Below, in pieces: positions 43,067 through 53,062 of a DNA stretch of 64,000 bases (within the stretch, counting starts at the first letter, position 1; the number at the start of each line of letters is the position of its first letter). The position numbers and the translations under genes are program-made. Source of the DNA: Gammaproteobacteria bacterium (GTDB lineage Bacteria; Pseudomonadota; Gammaproteobacteria; Pseudomonadales; Pseudohongiellaceae); the NCBI GenBank assembly GCA_030682575.1, contig JAUXNX010000012.1, positions 372,001 to 436,000 on the forward strand, written 5' to 3'. Below the pieces are notes generated by a model. It did no database searches. It had not been told where the DNA came from and saw nothing but the letters and a program-made list of their open reading frames with translations.

Positions 43067-43816
43067 TCAGTGCCTGCCCATTGTGAACAACCTGTCCGTT
43101 TCATGCTTGACTACTGCATAGCACTCGCAGCTGAGTTCCTCCAATTTTTTTCTATTCAGCACGGTAATCTTGCCGCGACTGTAGGCGATGACGTTCAGCT
43201 TCTGCAATTTCCCAGCCGCCTCTGTTACTCCCTCCCGCCTGACGCCAAGCATGTTGGCAATCAGTTCCTGCGTCATGGTGAGCTGATTGTCATTCAGCCT
43301 GTCCAGAGACAGCAGAAGCCAGCGACAGAGCTGCTGATCCACACTGTGATGGCGGTTGCACACCGCAGTTTGCGCCATTTGCGTGATCAGCGCCTGCGTG
43401 TAGCGCAGCGCCAGACTCATCATGTCGCCGTGACGATTGAATTCAGCCAACAGTATACTGCTGCTCAATCGGTACGCATGGCCGCCGCTCTGTACAATCG
43501 CGCGACTCGGAGTGGTTTCGCCGCCCATGAACAGCGAGACACCCACCAGGCCTTCCTTGCCGACAACCGATATCTCTGCCGACGCTCCGTTCTCCATCAC
43601 ATACAGCAACGACACGATGGAATCTATTGGAAAGTAGACACTGAGCATCTTGTAACCGGGTTCGTACAGTACCTGACCCAGGGAAAAGGAAACCAACTCC
43701 AGGCAGGGAAACAAGCGTCCGCGAGTTTCCGGCTCGAGCAGTGACAGTAGCAAGTTCTGTTCAGGCGTCGCACCCTTCCTGACAGATATAGTATGGCTAT
43801 CTTTTATAGTGCTCAT
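43067..43816 (-). CDS. Crp/Fnr-family transcription regulator B
   Basis: 249 residues from the ATG at 43816 with GGAG seven bases before it. Layout matches regulator A: a barrel with GQVLYEPGYKMLSVYFPIDS and VVGKEGLVGVSLFMGG, a dimer helix, and a helix-turn-helix LTMTQELIANMLGVRREGVT followed by NVIAYSRGKITVLNRKKL. Both proteins end in a similar SCxCYA segment, a shared feature I cannot explain. On the reverse strand a TATAAT sequence lies about 70 bases upstream. These proteins are natural candidates to bind the arm-N6-arm dyads in this locus. Confidence 0.87.
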   Translation of the reverse strand: MSTIKDSHTISVRKGATPEQNLLLSLLEPETRGRLFPCLELVSFSLGQVLYEPGYKMLSVYFPIDSIVSLLYVMENGASAEISVVGKEGLVGVSLFMGGETTPSRAIVQSGGHAYRLSSSILLAEFNRHGDMMSLALRYTQALITQMAQTAVCNRHHSVDQQLCRWLLLSLDRLNDNQLTMTQELIANMLGVRREGVTEAAGKLQKLNVIAYSRGKITVLNRKKLEELSCECYAVVKHETDRLFTMGRH

Positions 43817-43930
43817 TGCAGGCTCCGTTGCTGGCGCGCCAGACAAGGCGCGGCGTCACCGGAGTATATGCTTATTTTATGACCATTATATGTTCGGTAG
43901 GGCGCTTATGAGCCAGGCAGAAGCAAAGCA

Positions 43931-44080
43931 TCAGCTGAAATTGAAGGAACTGGCGCCAAACAGCCCAACCAGGCCGACGATGATCAGATAGATTGCGACG
44001 ATATAGTTGAGCAGTCTCGGCACCATGAGAATCAGAATACCGGCGATAAGGGATATCAGAGGGGTCAGGGCAATGGTCAT
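43931..44080 (-). CDS. Small membrane protein, DUF3096 type
   Basis: 49 residues from the ATG at 44080 with AAGGA upstream. The protein is almost entirely hydrophobic: MTIALTPLISLIAGILILMV, then PRLLNYIVAIYLIIVGLVGLFG, giving two membrane helices with a P-R-L-L-N-Y turn. That pattern is the hallmark of the short DUF3096 proteins, whose function is unknown. It stands alone between a Crp/Fnr gene and the divergent oxidoreductase gene. Confidence 0.8.
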   Translation of the reverse strand: MTIALTPLISLIAGILILMVPRLLNYIVAIYLIIVGLVGLFGASSFNFS

Positions 44081-44175
44081 GGCGAATCCTTGGGGTATGA
44101 GTGAGTTGAGAGAACTCGGCTATCCTGCCGGAACCGCTCTGGGCGATCCGTGCGATGCCACACTGAGAGGCCATG

Positions 44176-44181
44176 TATAAT
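44176..44181 (+). promoter_or_regulatory. Possible -10 element TATAAT before the oxidoreductase gene
   Basis: A perfect TATAAT lies 32 bases before the ATG at 44214, in a 133-base divergent intergenic region. No good -35 hexamer is seen at the usual distance, so the assignment is tentative. Confidence 0.35.
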
Positions 44182-44213
44182 CGCCGTCCCAACTACCTGA
44201 ATCCTGATTTCTG

Positions 44214-45248
44214 ATGACCAAGACCATCAACATCGTTCTTGCCGGTGCCCGCTCCGTTCGGCAGGGCACCGGGCCGTTCATTGCCGCAGCTCTGCAGAAG
44301 GCTGGCGCCCGCATCGCGGGAATCGTCGGCACCAGCTCAGACACCGCTGAGCTCGCCCGCAGAGAACTGGCACAGCGCCACCACATCACAACCAAGGGCT
44401 ACGTGGATTTACGCGATGCCATCGCCACCGAGAGACCCGATGTGGTGGCCATCTGCACGCCCTGGCAGGTTCATGCAGAACAACTGGCTATCGTCGCAGA
44501 GGCCGGATGTCATTGCCTTGTGGAGAAACCGCTGGCCTGGCCCTTGTCCACACCACAGGTGGATGAGCTGATCAGCGCCTTCGAGCAGCGCGGCCTGCTG
44601 CTGCATATGGTCTCGCAGTGGCCCCATACGCTGCCGGTTTTCGAATCATTGCATGGCGCCCTGACCCTGCCGGTGCAGAGGTTTGCCATGCGCCTGAGCC
44701 CCATCTCCATCGGACCGACGATGATTCCTGACGCCGCGCCGCACCTGATCAGCATGCTGCAGGTATTGAATGGTCCGGGGGACTGTGAGGACATCGTGGT
44801 AACAGCAGGGCATGGCGGCTCTCCTGAAAATTCAGCCATCAACAGTTTGATTCTCGACTTTGCATACCGCACAGACATTGGAGTGACCCAGGCTCAACTG
44901 CAACTGCAGACCTGCGCCGAGCGCCCCCGCCCGGCGTGGTACCAGGTCAATGACCTGAAGGTCGAGCGCGAGGTGGTGCTGCCGGAGTACCAGCAATATC
45001 TGACTGCCAATGGTCGGCGGATCGGGCTCGACGACCCCATGGGGTTGATGGCGGCGGCGTTTCTGACAGCGCTGCGCGATGGCCCTCGATCGCAGAGCAA
45101 TACCGGATTCAATCGCGAGCAGGGCTTTTATGGCTGCACGGGTACGTTCGCACGGATTCATGATATCTGGCGTTACGGAGAACCCTTGCGACGAGGGCAC
45201 AGCAATCTTCTGCAACTGGCCGATGCCTGCCGTGCGGCACTGGTCTGA
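44214..45248 (+). CDS. Gfo/Idh/MocA-family oxidoreductase
   Basis: 344 residues. The N-terminal Rossmann fold (INIVLAGARSVRQGTGPFIA) lacks the textbook GxGxxG but keeps its position. VVAICTPWQVHAEQL and CLVEKPLAWPLS (EKP motif, about residue 102) are characteristic. The C-terminal part is the beta-sheet substrate domain. Relatives oxidise sugars or sugar nucleotides with NAD(P). It is followed at 148 bases by a radical SAM gene and then a nucleotidyltransferase gene on the same strand, suggesting a pathway to an unusual sugar nucleotide. Confidence 0.83.
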   Translation: MTKTINIVLAGARSVRQGTGPFIAAALQKAGARIAGIVGTSSDTAELARRELAQRHHITTKGYVDLRDAIATERPDVVAICTPWQVHAEQLAIVAEAGCHCLVEKPLAWPLSTPQVDELISAFEQRGLLLHMVSQWPHTLPVFESLHGALTLPVQRFAMRLSPISIGPTMIPDAAPHLISMLQVLNGPGDCEDIVVTAGHGGSPENSAINSLILDFAYRTDIGVTQAQLQLQTCAERPRPAWYQVNDLKVEREVVLPEYQQYLTANGRRIGLDDPMGLMAAAFLTALRDGPRSQSNTGFNREQGFYGCTGTFARIHDIWRYGEPLRRGHSNLLQLADACRAALV

Positions 45249-45396
45249 GCGCTTGATGAGGCATTCGCTTGCAGACAAGCTCCTGCGGGTGGGCCGGTCT
45301 GAAGCCTTGTTGTATCAATGCATAGAACGTAAGATTGCGCCTTCGAAGATTTCCAGCACTCGACTTTCGGAATCCGACTTTCAGAACAGGTGAACA

Positions 45397-46728
45397 ATGA
45401 CAACGAAGACTGCGCCACTCAATGCCATCCCTCTCAGAAACCTGGATGCGCCTGCAGCCCGTGCCGATGATGCGGAAGATCAGTTGGAGCTGGACAGCAT
45501 TCATGATTTTGCCACCAAGCTGGTGCAGCCCGGGGCCCACGAAGCATTGGACAGTTATGTGCGCTGGCAGATTGCCCTGCGCGAGAAGGCCAGCGGTGGC
45601 ACGGATTTCGATCCTGGGATTGATCTGGACAAGGTGCCCGACTTCGCACCGATCTCCATCAACCTAGACCTGACCACCGCGTGCAACTATGCCTGCGATC
45701 ATTGCGTCGATCTGGACATCCTCAACACCGGCATCCGCTTCGACCACGACAAACTGCTCTCATCAATGGCGATCATGGCAGAGCGCGGACTGCGCTCGGT
45801 GATCGTGATCGGTGGCGGCGAACCCACGCTGTACCCGAAGTTCTCCGAAACCATTCGCTACATGAAGGAGCTCGGCCTGCAGATCGCCATCGTGTCGAAT
45901 GGCACCGGCAACAAGAAGATCGCCGAGATTGCGGACTGTCTGGACGAGCAGGACTGGGTGCGCCTGTCACTGGACTCGGGCACCGACCCGACCTTCCAGG
46001 CCATGCACAAACCCCGCAAGGCGATCACGCTGGAACAGATCTGCGCGCTGGTGCCCGAGATCAAGGCCGCCAATCCCAAACTGACCGTGGGCTTCTCCTA
46101 CATCGTCACGTGGACAGGTGCCAACATCAACGACACCAGCATCGTGCAGAACCTGCAGGAAATGGCACAGGCGGCAAAACTGGCGCGGGACTCACAGTTC
46201 ACCTACATCACGTTCAAACCGTTCCTGACCCGCGATGAAGTCAACAACGCCGAAGTGATCGACATCAGGCATCAGCAGAACTGGGCGCAGACAGTCGCAC
46301 AGATTCAGGAGCAGGTGGATGCTGCGGTCAAACTGGAATCCCCTGATTTCCATGTTCACCAGAGCACCGGTCTGAAGGCGATTCTGCAAGGCCGCACACA
46401 GACACTGACCAGACAGCCACAACAGTGCCACATGCAATTCTTCCGGCAGGTATTGAGCCCGCTGGGACTGTTCAACTGCCCGGTGTATCGCAATCAGGAT
46501 CATGGTCGCCTCGGTGACAAGAACGCAGTAGCCGATGTGCAGACCTACGACGCCACGCGCGGAGTGACCGCTGATCTGGTCAAGAACTTCAACGCCACGA
46601 CCAGCTGCGAGAAAGTCACCTGCCTGTACAACGATGTGAACTGGTGGATCGAGCGGCTGATCCAGAACCCGGCGGAGTTGCAGAAACTCAAGACTGACAC
46701 CAGTGCGGTGCCCGACTACTTCTTGTAA
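45397..46728 (+). CDS. Radical SAM protein with C-terminal cysteine region
   Basis: 443 residues. An N-terminal extension of about 90 residues precedes the SAM-cluster motif C96-x3-C100-x2-C103 (LTTACNYACDHC). IVIGGGEPTLYPKF is the GGEP-type SAM-binding strand, followed by LQIAIVSNGTG. Further cysteines near residues 347 and 365 (in CHMQFF and LFNCPVYRN) and at about 405-410 (SCEKVTC) suggest a SPASM-like auxiliary cluster region. Such enzymes start radical chemistry on sugars, peptides or cofactors. Neighbours favour a sugar nucleotide, but the substrate cannot be read. Confidence 0.85.
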   Translation: MTTKTAPLNAIPLRNLDAPAARADDAEDQLELDSIHDFATKLVQPGAHEALDSYVRWQIALREKASGGTDFDPGIDLDKVPDFAPISINLDLTTACNYACDHCVDLDILNTGIRFDHDKLLSSMAIMAERGLRSVIVIGGGEPTLYPKFSETIRYMKELGLQIAIVSNGTGNKKIAEIADCLDEQDWVRLSLDSGTDPTFQAMHKPRKAITLEQICALVPEIKAANPKLTVGFSYIVTWTGANINDTSIVQNLQEMAQAAKLARDSQFTYITFKPFLTRDEVNNAEVIDIRHQQNWAQTVAQIQEQVDAAVKLESPDFHVHQSTGLKAILQGRTQTLTRQPQQCHMQFFRQVLSPLGLFNCPVYRNQDHGRLGDKNAVADVQTYDATRGVTADLVKNFNATTSCEKVTCLYNDVNWWIERLIQNPAELQKLKTDTSAVPDYFL

Positions 46729-46764
46729 CCGCGTGGTTGTAACCGCGTGGTTGTAACTGCCTCA
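46723..46764. repeat. Tandem 14-bp repeat at the end of the radical SAM gene
   Basis: TTGTAACCGCGTGG occurs twice without change (46723-46736, 46737-46750) and a third time in part (46751-46764). The stop codon TAA of the radical SAM gene lies inside the first unit, so each further unit repeats a stop. It fills the gap before the nucleotidyltransferase gene. Confidence 0.85.
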
Positions 46765-46791
46765 CTGTAATCAGCACCGAGCGAGAGATTG

Positions 46792-47280
46792 ATGACAACC
46801 AGCAACAAGATATTTGCCAATCCAGAAGACCTGGTTCCCGTACTGGAAGCCCATCGCCAGCGCGGCGAAGTCATCGTGTTTGGCAATGGTTGCTTCGACC
46901 TGATCCATGTGGGACATACGCGCTATCTGGATGCTGCCCGCGCCCTTGGTGACGTGCTGGTGATCGGCGTGAACACCGAGGCGTCCATTCGCACCAATCC
47001 CAATCGCGAACCCTCCATCAACCCGTGTGAAGAGCGCATGGAAGTGATTGCCGCGCTTGCCGCCGTGAGCTACGTGGTACCTTTGGAGGCCGCTCTTCCC
47101 ATTCCTCTCATCGAACTGTTTCGTCCGCACATTCAGGCCAAGGGCACGGACTACTCGCTGGAGCAGATGCCAGAGCGTTTCGCTGTGGAAGCCTGCGGCG
47201 GCCGCATCGCGTTCGTTGGCGATGAAAAAACCCACAGTTCCTCTGCCCTGCGCAAGGCCATCGACGCACGACGCCAGTAG
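46792..47280 (+). CDS. Cytidylyltransferase-like protein (RfaE/HldE C-terminal domain type)
   Basis: 162 residues from the ATG at 46792 with GAGAG upstream. FGNGCFDLIHVGHTRYL holds the H39-x-G-H42 nucleotidyltransferase signature, and KGTDYSLEQMP and FVGDEKTHSSSALRK complete the RfaE domain II pattern. The family joins a nucleotide to a sugar-1-phosphate (ADP-heptose in HldE). Here it stands alone without the kinase domain, within the oxidoreductase/radical SAM cluster. The nucleotide and sugar are unknown. Confidence 0.85.
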   Translation: MTTSNKIFANPEDLVPVLEAHRQRGEVIVFGNGCFDLIHVGHTRYLDAARALGDVLVIGVNTEASIRTNPNREPSINPCEERMEVIAALAAVSYVVPLEAALPIPLIELFRPHIQAKGTDYSLEQMPERFAVEACGGRIAFVGDEKTHSSSALRKAIDARRQ

Positions 47281-47445
47281 TCAGCACCGCACACCAAGCT
47301 CGGCCATCCATTCAACCACTTGCGCCATGAGTCCTGCCTGTCAATATCTGTGACTGTGCTCTCCGTGCACCCTGAAGAATCCTTCTCTATCGATTTGATA
47401 AGTTTTTTTGGTGAGACGTCCTGTGTTTATCCGGGTATGGTATGA

Positions 47446-49722
<2,277 letters not shown>

Positions 49723-49870
49723 ACGGGCGACACTGTTCACGCAGGTCAGCTGACACATCAGCAGTCAGATCTCCGTATGTAGGATTACGCACAGACAGTC
49801 AGCGTGCAAGTTGTCATGTTGGTCACTTCTCATGATCAACATGACCACGGCAACCAACAAGGCCACGCAC

Positions 49871-50470
49871 ATGACTGCAAACGGGAACGACACGACGATT
49901 CGGGAAGCGGTTGGCGTTTTTCACGGCGGGAAAGAGCTGAAGGACGCTATCTCGGAGCTGCGGGCTGCGGGATTCGCTCACGAGGAATTGGGACTGTTGG
50001 CCAGTGATCAAGTGATTGAAGGTGCGCTGGGCGACTTGTATGCCCGCACCAACTCAGACTCTGATGCCGCTGGTTCGCCAGCAATCGCCTTCGTCAACAG
50101 GGAAGCTGTTGGCGAGGCGACTCATTCGCTGGGCGGCGGTCTGTTCTTTGTCGGCACAACAGGCGTAATGGGAGCTATCGTCGCATCATCGGCCATTCTG
50201 GGTGGCGCAGTGGTCGCGGCACTTGGCGGCATCGTTGCCGTCGGTGTCGCTGGCGCCCTGGCCGCCACCATCAGTCATCAAAGCGATGCGGAAATCCTCA
50301 AGGAACACATCGACAAAGGCCATATCCTGCTGTTCGTCAGAATGGCTGATCCAGCCAGGGAGGGCGAAGCAATGGCTATTCTCAAAAAGCACAGCGGCAC
50401 GGATGTCAGGATGTACGATGCGCAGATCAGGAGTTGTGAGCCGACGGAAAAGGTGGCGCGGGCTGGCTGA
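49871..50470 (+). CDS. General-stress-type membrane protein (GSP17M-like)
   Basis: 199 residues from the ATG at 49871, which has AAGG eight bases upstream. ATGs at 49832 and 49841 are also in frame. The N-terminal part (AVGVFHGGKELKDAISELRA, EELGLLASDQV) matches the general stress protein 17M domain. Then a glycine- and alanine-rich hydrophobic stretch (about residues 90-140) may form two membrane helices, and the C-terminal part (ILKEHIDKGHILLFVRMAD) repeats the ferredoxin-like pattern. It probably takes part in an envelope stress response. It lies 148 bases downstream of katG. Confidence 0.72.
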   Translation: MTANGNDTTIREAVGVFHGGKELKDAISELRAAGFAHEELGLLASDQVIEGALGDLYARTNSDSDAAGSPAIAFVNREAVGEATHSLGGGLFFVGTTGVMGAIVASSAILGGAVVAALGGIVAVGVAGALAATISHQSDAEILKEHIDKGHILLFVRMADPAREGEAMAILKKHSGTDVRMYDAQIRSCEPTEKVARAG

Positions 50471-50500
50471 TTCTCCGCACTGTTCGACTCGGGGTTTGCA

Positions 50501-50719
50501 CTATGCCGCCTCGGTCTCCACGATACCGGGCAATCTGCTGAGTGTAAGTTTCTGCAGATCCACCTTGCGGCTGGCGTTGTCAATATCAATGCCCGTCAAG
50601 TTGCCATCGGTATCATAGTCTAGAACGATACCTTCCGAGACCTCCATACTTTCAACGCCCGGTCGATCGGAAAGATCGATATACAATGAGTCGGTTTCCG
50701 GATCATAGTTGAGTTTCAT
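50501..50719 (-). CDS. DUF2283 protein
   Basis: 72 residues. MKLNYDPETDSLYIDLSDRP followed by SEGIVLDYDTDGNLTGIDID is the short beta-hairpin pattern of DUF2283. Members often lie beside a DUF4258 toxin-like gene, but no such partner is found here, so it is an orphan copy. Function is unknown. Confidence 0.85.
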   Translation of the reverse strand: MKLNYDPETDSLYIDLSDRPGVESMEVSEGIVLDYDTDGNLTGIDIDNASRKVDLQKLTLSRLPGIVETEAA

Positions 50720-50815
50720 GGTCTGAAGCCTCTGTCGGGGAATGCGTTATGGATGGTTACTCTATCCTCAATAGAGGACTATTTCAAAACCGGTTCTACT
50801 TCAACGACTACGCAT

Positions 50816-51334
50816 CTACCAACCCGGGCGACGTCGATCATTCCTGTGGTCGTCATCCCTGTCGTAGCGACGATCTGAATCGCGTTCGTCACGACGTTCG
50901 CCACGCGGTGATCCATAACCACGCACCTCACGCCAATCCCGTCCAGTCCACTCAAAGCGCTCGCCGCGATTGTTGATTACCCACGGACGCTCGTAGCTGC
51001 CGCCGATCTCCACAGCGCCGCCAGGCATGCGATCAAAGCGGCGACCATTCCAGCGATAGATGCCGAAGCCGCCATTGCGCCGATCCGTACCGATCACCCA
51101 GCCATCGCCCACGTCAATCGCAGAACCCGGCACCCGCTGCCAGCCGCGATCCGTCCTGTGAAAAATTTGATTGTGGTTGCCGAGGCGCCATTCGCCGCCA
51201 CCGGAGCGATCACGCGGGCCATCTGCCTGTACCTGCGTTGCAGTTGCAACCATCAATGCCATGAGCAGTGCGCTCCTGACCAACAAATTCTTGATGGAGT
51301 GACTGTGTGTCCTGGTTCTGTTCAAGGTATTCAT
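50816..51334 (-). CDS. Secreted tectonin-repeat-like protein with charged tail
   Basis: 172 residues from an ATG with GGAGG six bases upstream. A signal peptide ends near VQADG. Two or three short repeats of the type W.RVPGSAIDVGDGWVIG and F.RMPGGAVEIGGS, with a following W.I..... strand, match tectonin beta-propeller repeats. The last 35 residues are extremely rich in arginine and aspartate (RRDERDSDRRYDRDDDHR). It may bind envelope sugars or nucleic acid; this is inference. It is a single gene. Confidence 0.65.
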   Translation of the reverse strand: MNTLNRTRTHSHSIKNLLVRSALLMALMVATATQVQADGPRDRSGGGEWRLGNHNQIFHRTDRGWQRVPGSAIDVGDGWVIGTDRRNGGFGIYRWNGRRFDRMPGGAVEIGGSYERPWVINNRGERFEWTGRDWREVRGYGSPRGERRDERDSDRRYDRDDDHRNDRRRPGW

Positions 51335-51416
51335 GTCTGCCTCCGTATTCTCTTTGAGTAAGGTCAGAATACGGAGGGGAAGATGTATGGGAGATTAATG
51401 GCAAGTATGCTGCACG

Positions 51417-51710
51417 TCAGCGTGCTGAGGACAAGGCTCTCAACACCGCACCGGGTTCTTTCTCCATCACATTCAAAAGCACCAATGCAGGTCCTGCAGG
51501 ACTGCGATCACCCCGCTCCCAGTGCCGCAGTGTGCTGACACTGATCCCGAACGCGGACGCGAATTCTGTCTGCGTCATCCCGACGTTGGATCGGATATTC
51601 CGAATATCCATGGCATCCAACTTGTGCACTAACGCGTGTGGCTGCTTTCCTTCTGTAAATTCAATGGCCTCTCCAAGACCACGTTTGATGCGTTCAAAGG
51701 CACTGCTCAT
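51417..51710 (-). CDS. HigA-type antitoxin with helix-turn-helix
   Basis: 97 residues. The C-terminal half is an XRE-type helix-turn-helix: IRNIRSNVGMTQTEFASAFG followed by ISVSTLRHWERGDRSPAGPA. The N-terminal half would wrap the toxin. It overlaps the toxin gene by four bases (ATGA), with the toxin first, the order of higBA modules. It should repress its own promoter through the dyad at 52058-52072. Confidence 0.88.
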   Translation of the reverse strand: MSSAFERIKRGLGEAIEFTEGKQPHALVHKLDAMDIRNIRSNVGMTQTEFASAFGISVSTLRHWERGDRSPAGPALVLLNVMEKEPGAVLRALSSAR

Positions 51711-52048
51711 GACTGCGTTCCTGTATACCGCGAGCGTAATGTGAGCACGAGTTGCGCGAGTTCGTTACGTTCAGTTCTTGATAAATTTGATTTGTCATTC
51801 TTCGCAAACAATGTGAGCAGGAAAAGAGGCATCGAAAAATTGTAGAAGTAGTATATAACTCTCACACCACCGCTCTTGCCACCACCCGATCTGGCCCAGC
51901 GGATTTTTCTGATTCCACCTGTGCCCGCCATCAGAATCCCGGCAGTGGGATTCCTCGCCAGCATTTCGATGATGGCAGACCTCTCTTTATCGCCAAGCAC
52001 TGCATCAGCTTCCCGCAGATATTCCGGAAGTTCTACGACCGTTTGCAT
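51707..52048 (-). CDS. HigB/RelE-type toxin
   Basis: 113 residues. The RelE-fold pattern is seen in MAGTGGIRKIRWARSGGGKS, GVRVIYYFYN and FLLTLFAKNDKSNLS, close to the HigB2 branch. These toxins cut mRNA on the ribosome. The gene is complete with no frameshift, and its antitoxin gene follows with a four-base overlap, so the module is likely active. Confidence 0.88.
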   Translation of the reverse strand: MQTVVELPEYLREADAVLGDKERSAIIEMLARNPTAGILMAGTGGIRKIRWARSGGGKSGGVRVIYYFYNFSMPLFLLTLFAKNDKSNLSRTERNELAQLVLTLRSRYTGTQS

Positions 52049-52057
52049 ATTAAATCC

Positions 52058-52072
52058 TAATCCATTGGATTA
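52058..52072 (-). promoter_or_regulatory. Operator of the HigBA module, TAATCCA-T-TGGATTA
   Basis: A perfect 7-1-7 palindrome starts ten bases upstream of the toxin start. On the reverse strand it directly overlaps a TATAAT sequence (52069-52074), so binding of the antitoxin there would block the promoter. This is the common autoregulation layout for toxin-antitoxin modules. Confidence 0.75.
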
Positions 52073-52177
52073 TAGCGTTCAACCCCCTGTTGAGCTCCAG
52101 CACGACTCCTTCGGGTCGCACATGTTCAGTATAGCGGCGAGTCGCAAGCTGGCCAGAACCTCCCGCTCTTCCTCCTG

Positions 52178-52675
52178 TTACACAAGACGATTCACCAATA
52201 TCGCAGCCAGATACAACCCAACCCCGTACGCCGTGTGCGACATCAAACTCCTCACTCTGGCCTGCGCAGGATTGGCAGTCCTGGCCGCCGCGATGCCCAG
52301 CCCGAACGACGGCTGCATGATGAAATAAGGAATCAGGACGGTACCAATGCCCACCAGCAGTGCTGGCGTCAGTGTGGGTTGTTCAAGCCATCTGCCCGAC
52401 GTGGGGACAACAAGCAGGAACACGTAGACAACACCAATCACATAGTGAAAACCCCAGCCGATTGCACACTCGGCGTTCTTTTTCGCCGCTGCCACAATGC
52501 TGGTGTGCATGAAGCGACCGCCGGGCATATGGGACAACCAGCGTCCGACCAGGCAATAGTTGGGCGAAGGCACGTTGAGTACACGCCGCGCTCCCAGCGC
52601 CCAAAGATCCATGATCACTGTCGCGCCAATGCCCACCAACACTGCGTAGAAAATGTGACTATTCTCGATATTCAT
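52178..52675 (-). CDS. DUF2938 membrane protein
   Basis: 165 residues with GGAGGGCGG before the ATG. Four to five hydrophobic segments are visible (FYAVLVGIGATVIMDLWALG; WGFHYVIGVVYVFLLVV), with a SPNYCLVGRWLSHMPGGRF loop near residue 37 typical of DUF2938. The function is unknown. It is the second gene of a pair with DUF2798, 18 bases apart, divergent from a LysR gene. Confidence 0.85.
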   Translation of the reverse strand: MNIENSHIFYAVLVGIGATVIMDLWALGARRVLNVPSPNYCLVGRWLSHMPGGRFMHTSIVAAAKKNAECAIGWGFHYVIGVVYVFLLVVPTSGRWLEQPTLTPALLVGIGTVLIPYFIMQPSFGLGIAAARTANPAQARVRSLMSHTAYGVGLYLAAILVNRLV

Positions 52676-52693
52676 ATGATCCGCCCTCCGCTG

Positions 52694-52921
52694 CTAATCC
52701 CTTTGGCACACAAGACCAACAAGCCTGCGCACCAGGGGCGCCACGACCGTGATCGTGGGAAACGCCACGACGAACGCGAACGCCCAGGCCTTGAGCCAGA
52801 TGGTGAGGATGCCGTCGATGAACCCGACGTTGAATGACGAAATCACGAACGACATGATGCAGGACATGAGTAACGCCATGAAGAATGCGAATACGTAGCC
52901 GCTGTATTTTTTCGGGATCAA
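52694..52921 (-). CDS. DUF2798 membrane protein
   Basis: 75 residues from a TTG start with a strong AAGGAG eight bases upstream. Two membrane helices and the K-x-x-x-F-AFFMALLMSCIMSFVIS and TWLKAWAFAFVVAFP style motifs fit DUF2798. The function is unknown. It is the first gene of the pair with DUF2938 and faces a divergent LysR gene, which probably controls it. Confidence 0.83.
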   Translation of the reverse strand: MIPKKYSGYVFAFFMALLMSCIMSFVISSFNVGFIDGILTIWLKAWAFAFVVAFPTITVVAPLVRRLVGLVCQRD

Positions 52922-53062
52922 TTTTGTTTCTCCTTGATGCTTCAGAACTGAATGATGCGCGCACTATGAACCTTGACAATTCATAACACCAATTGATAGT
53001 TTGCATAAAACACATCATATATTGTGATGTATTGTGCGGACTGTCCACGGAAACGCCACACC

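Noticed and set aside
43070-43744. Forward frame of 224 codons opposite Crp/Fnr regulator B
   Set aside because: Antisense shadow; the regulator has complete domains and a good start.
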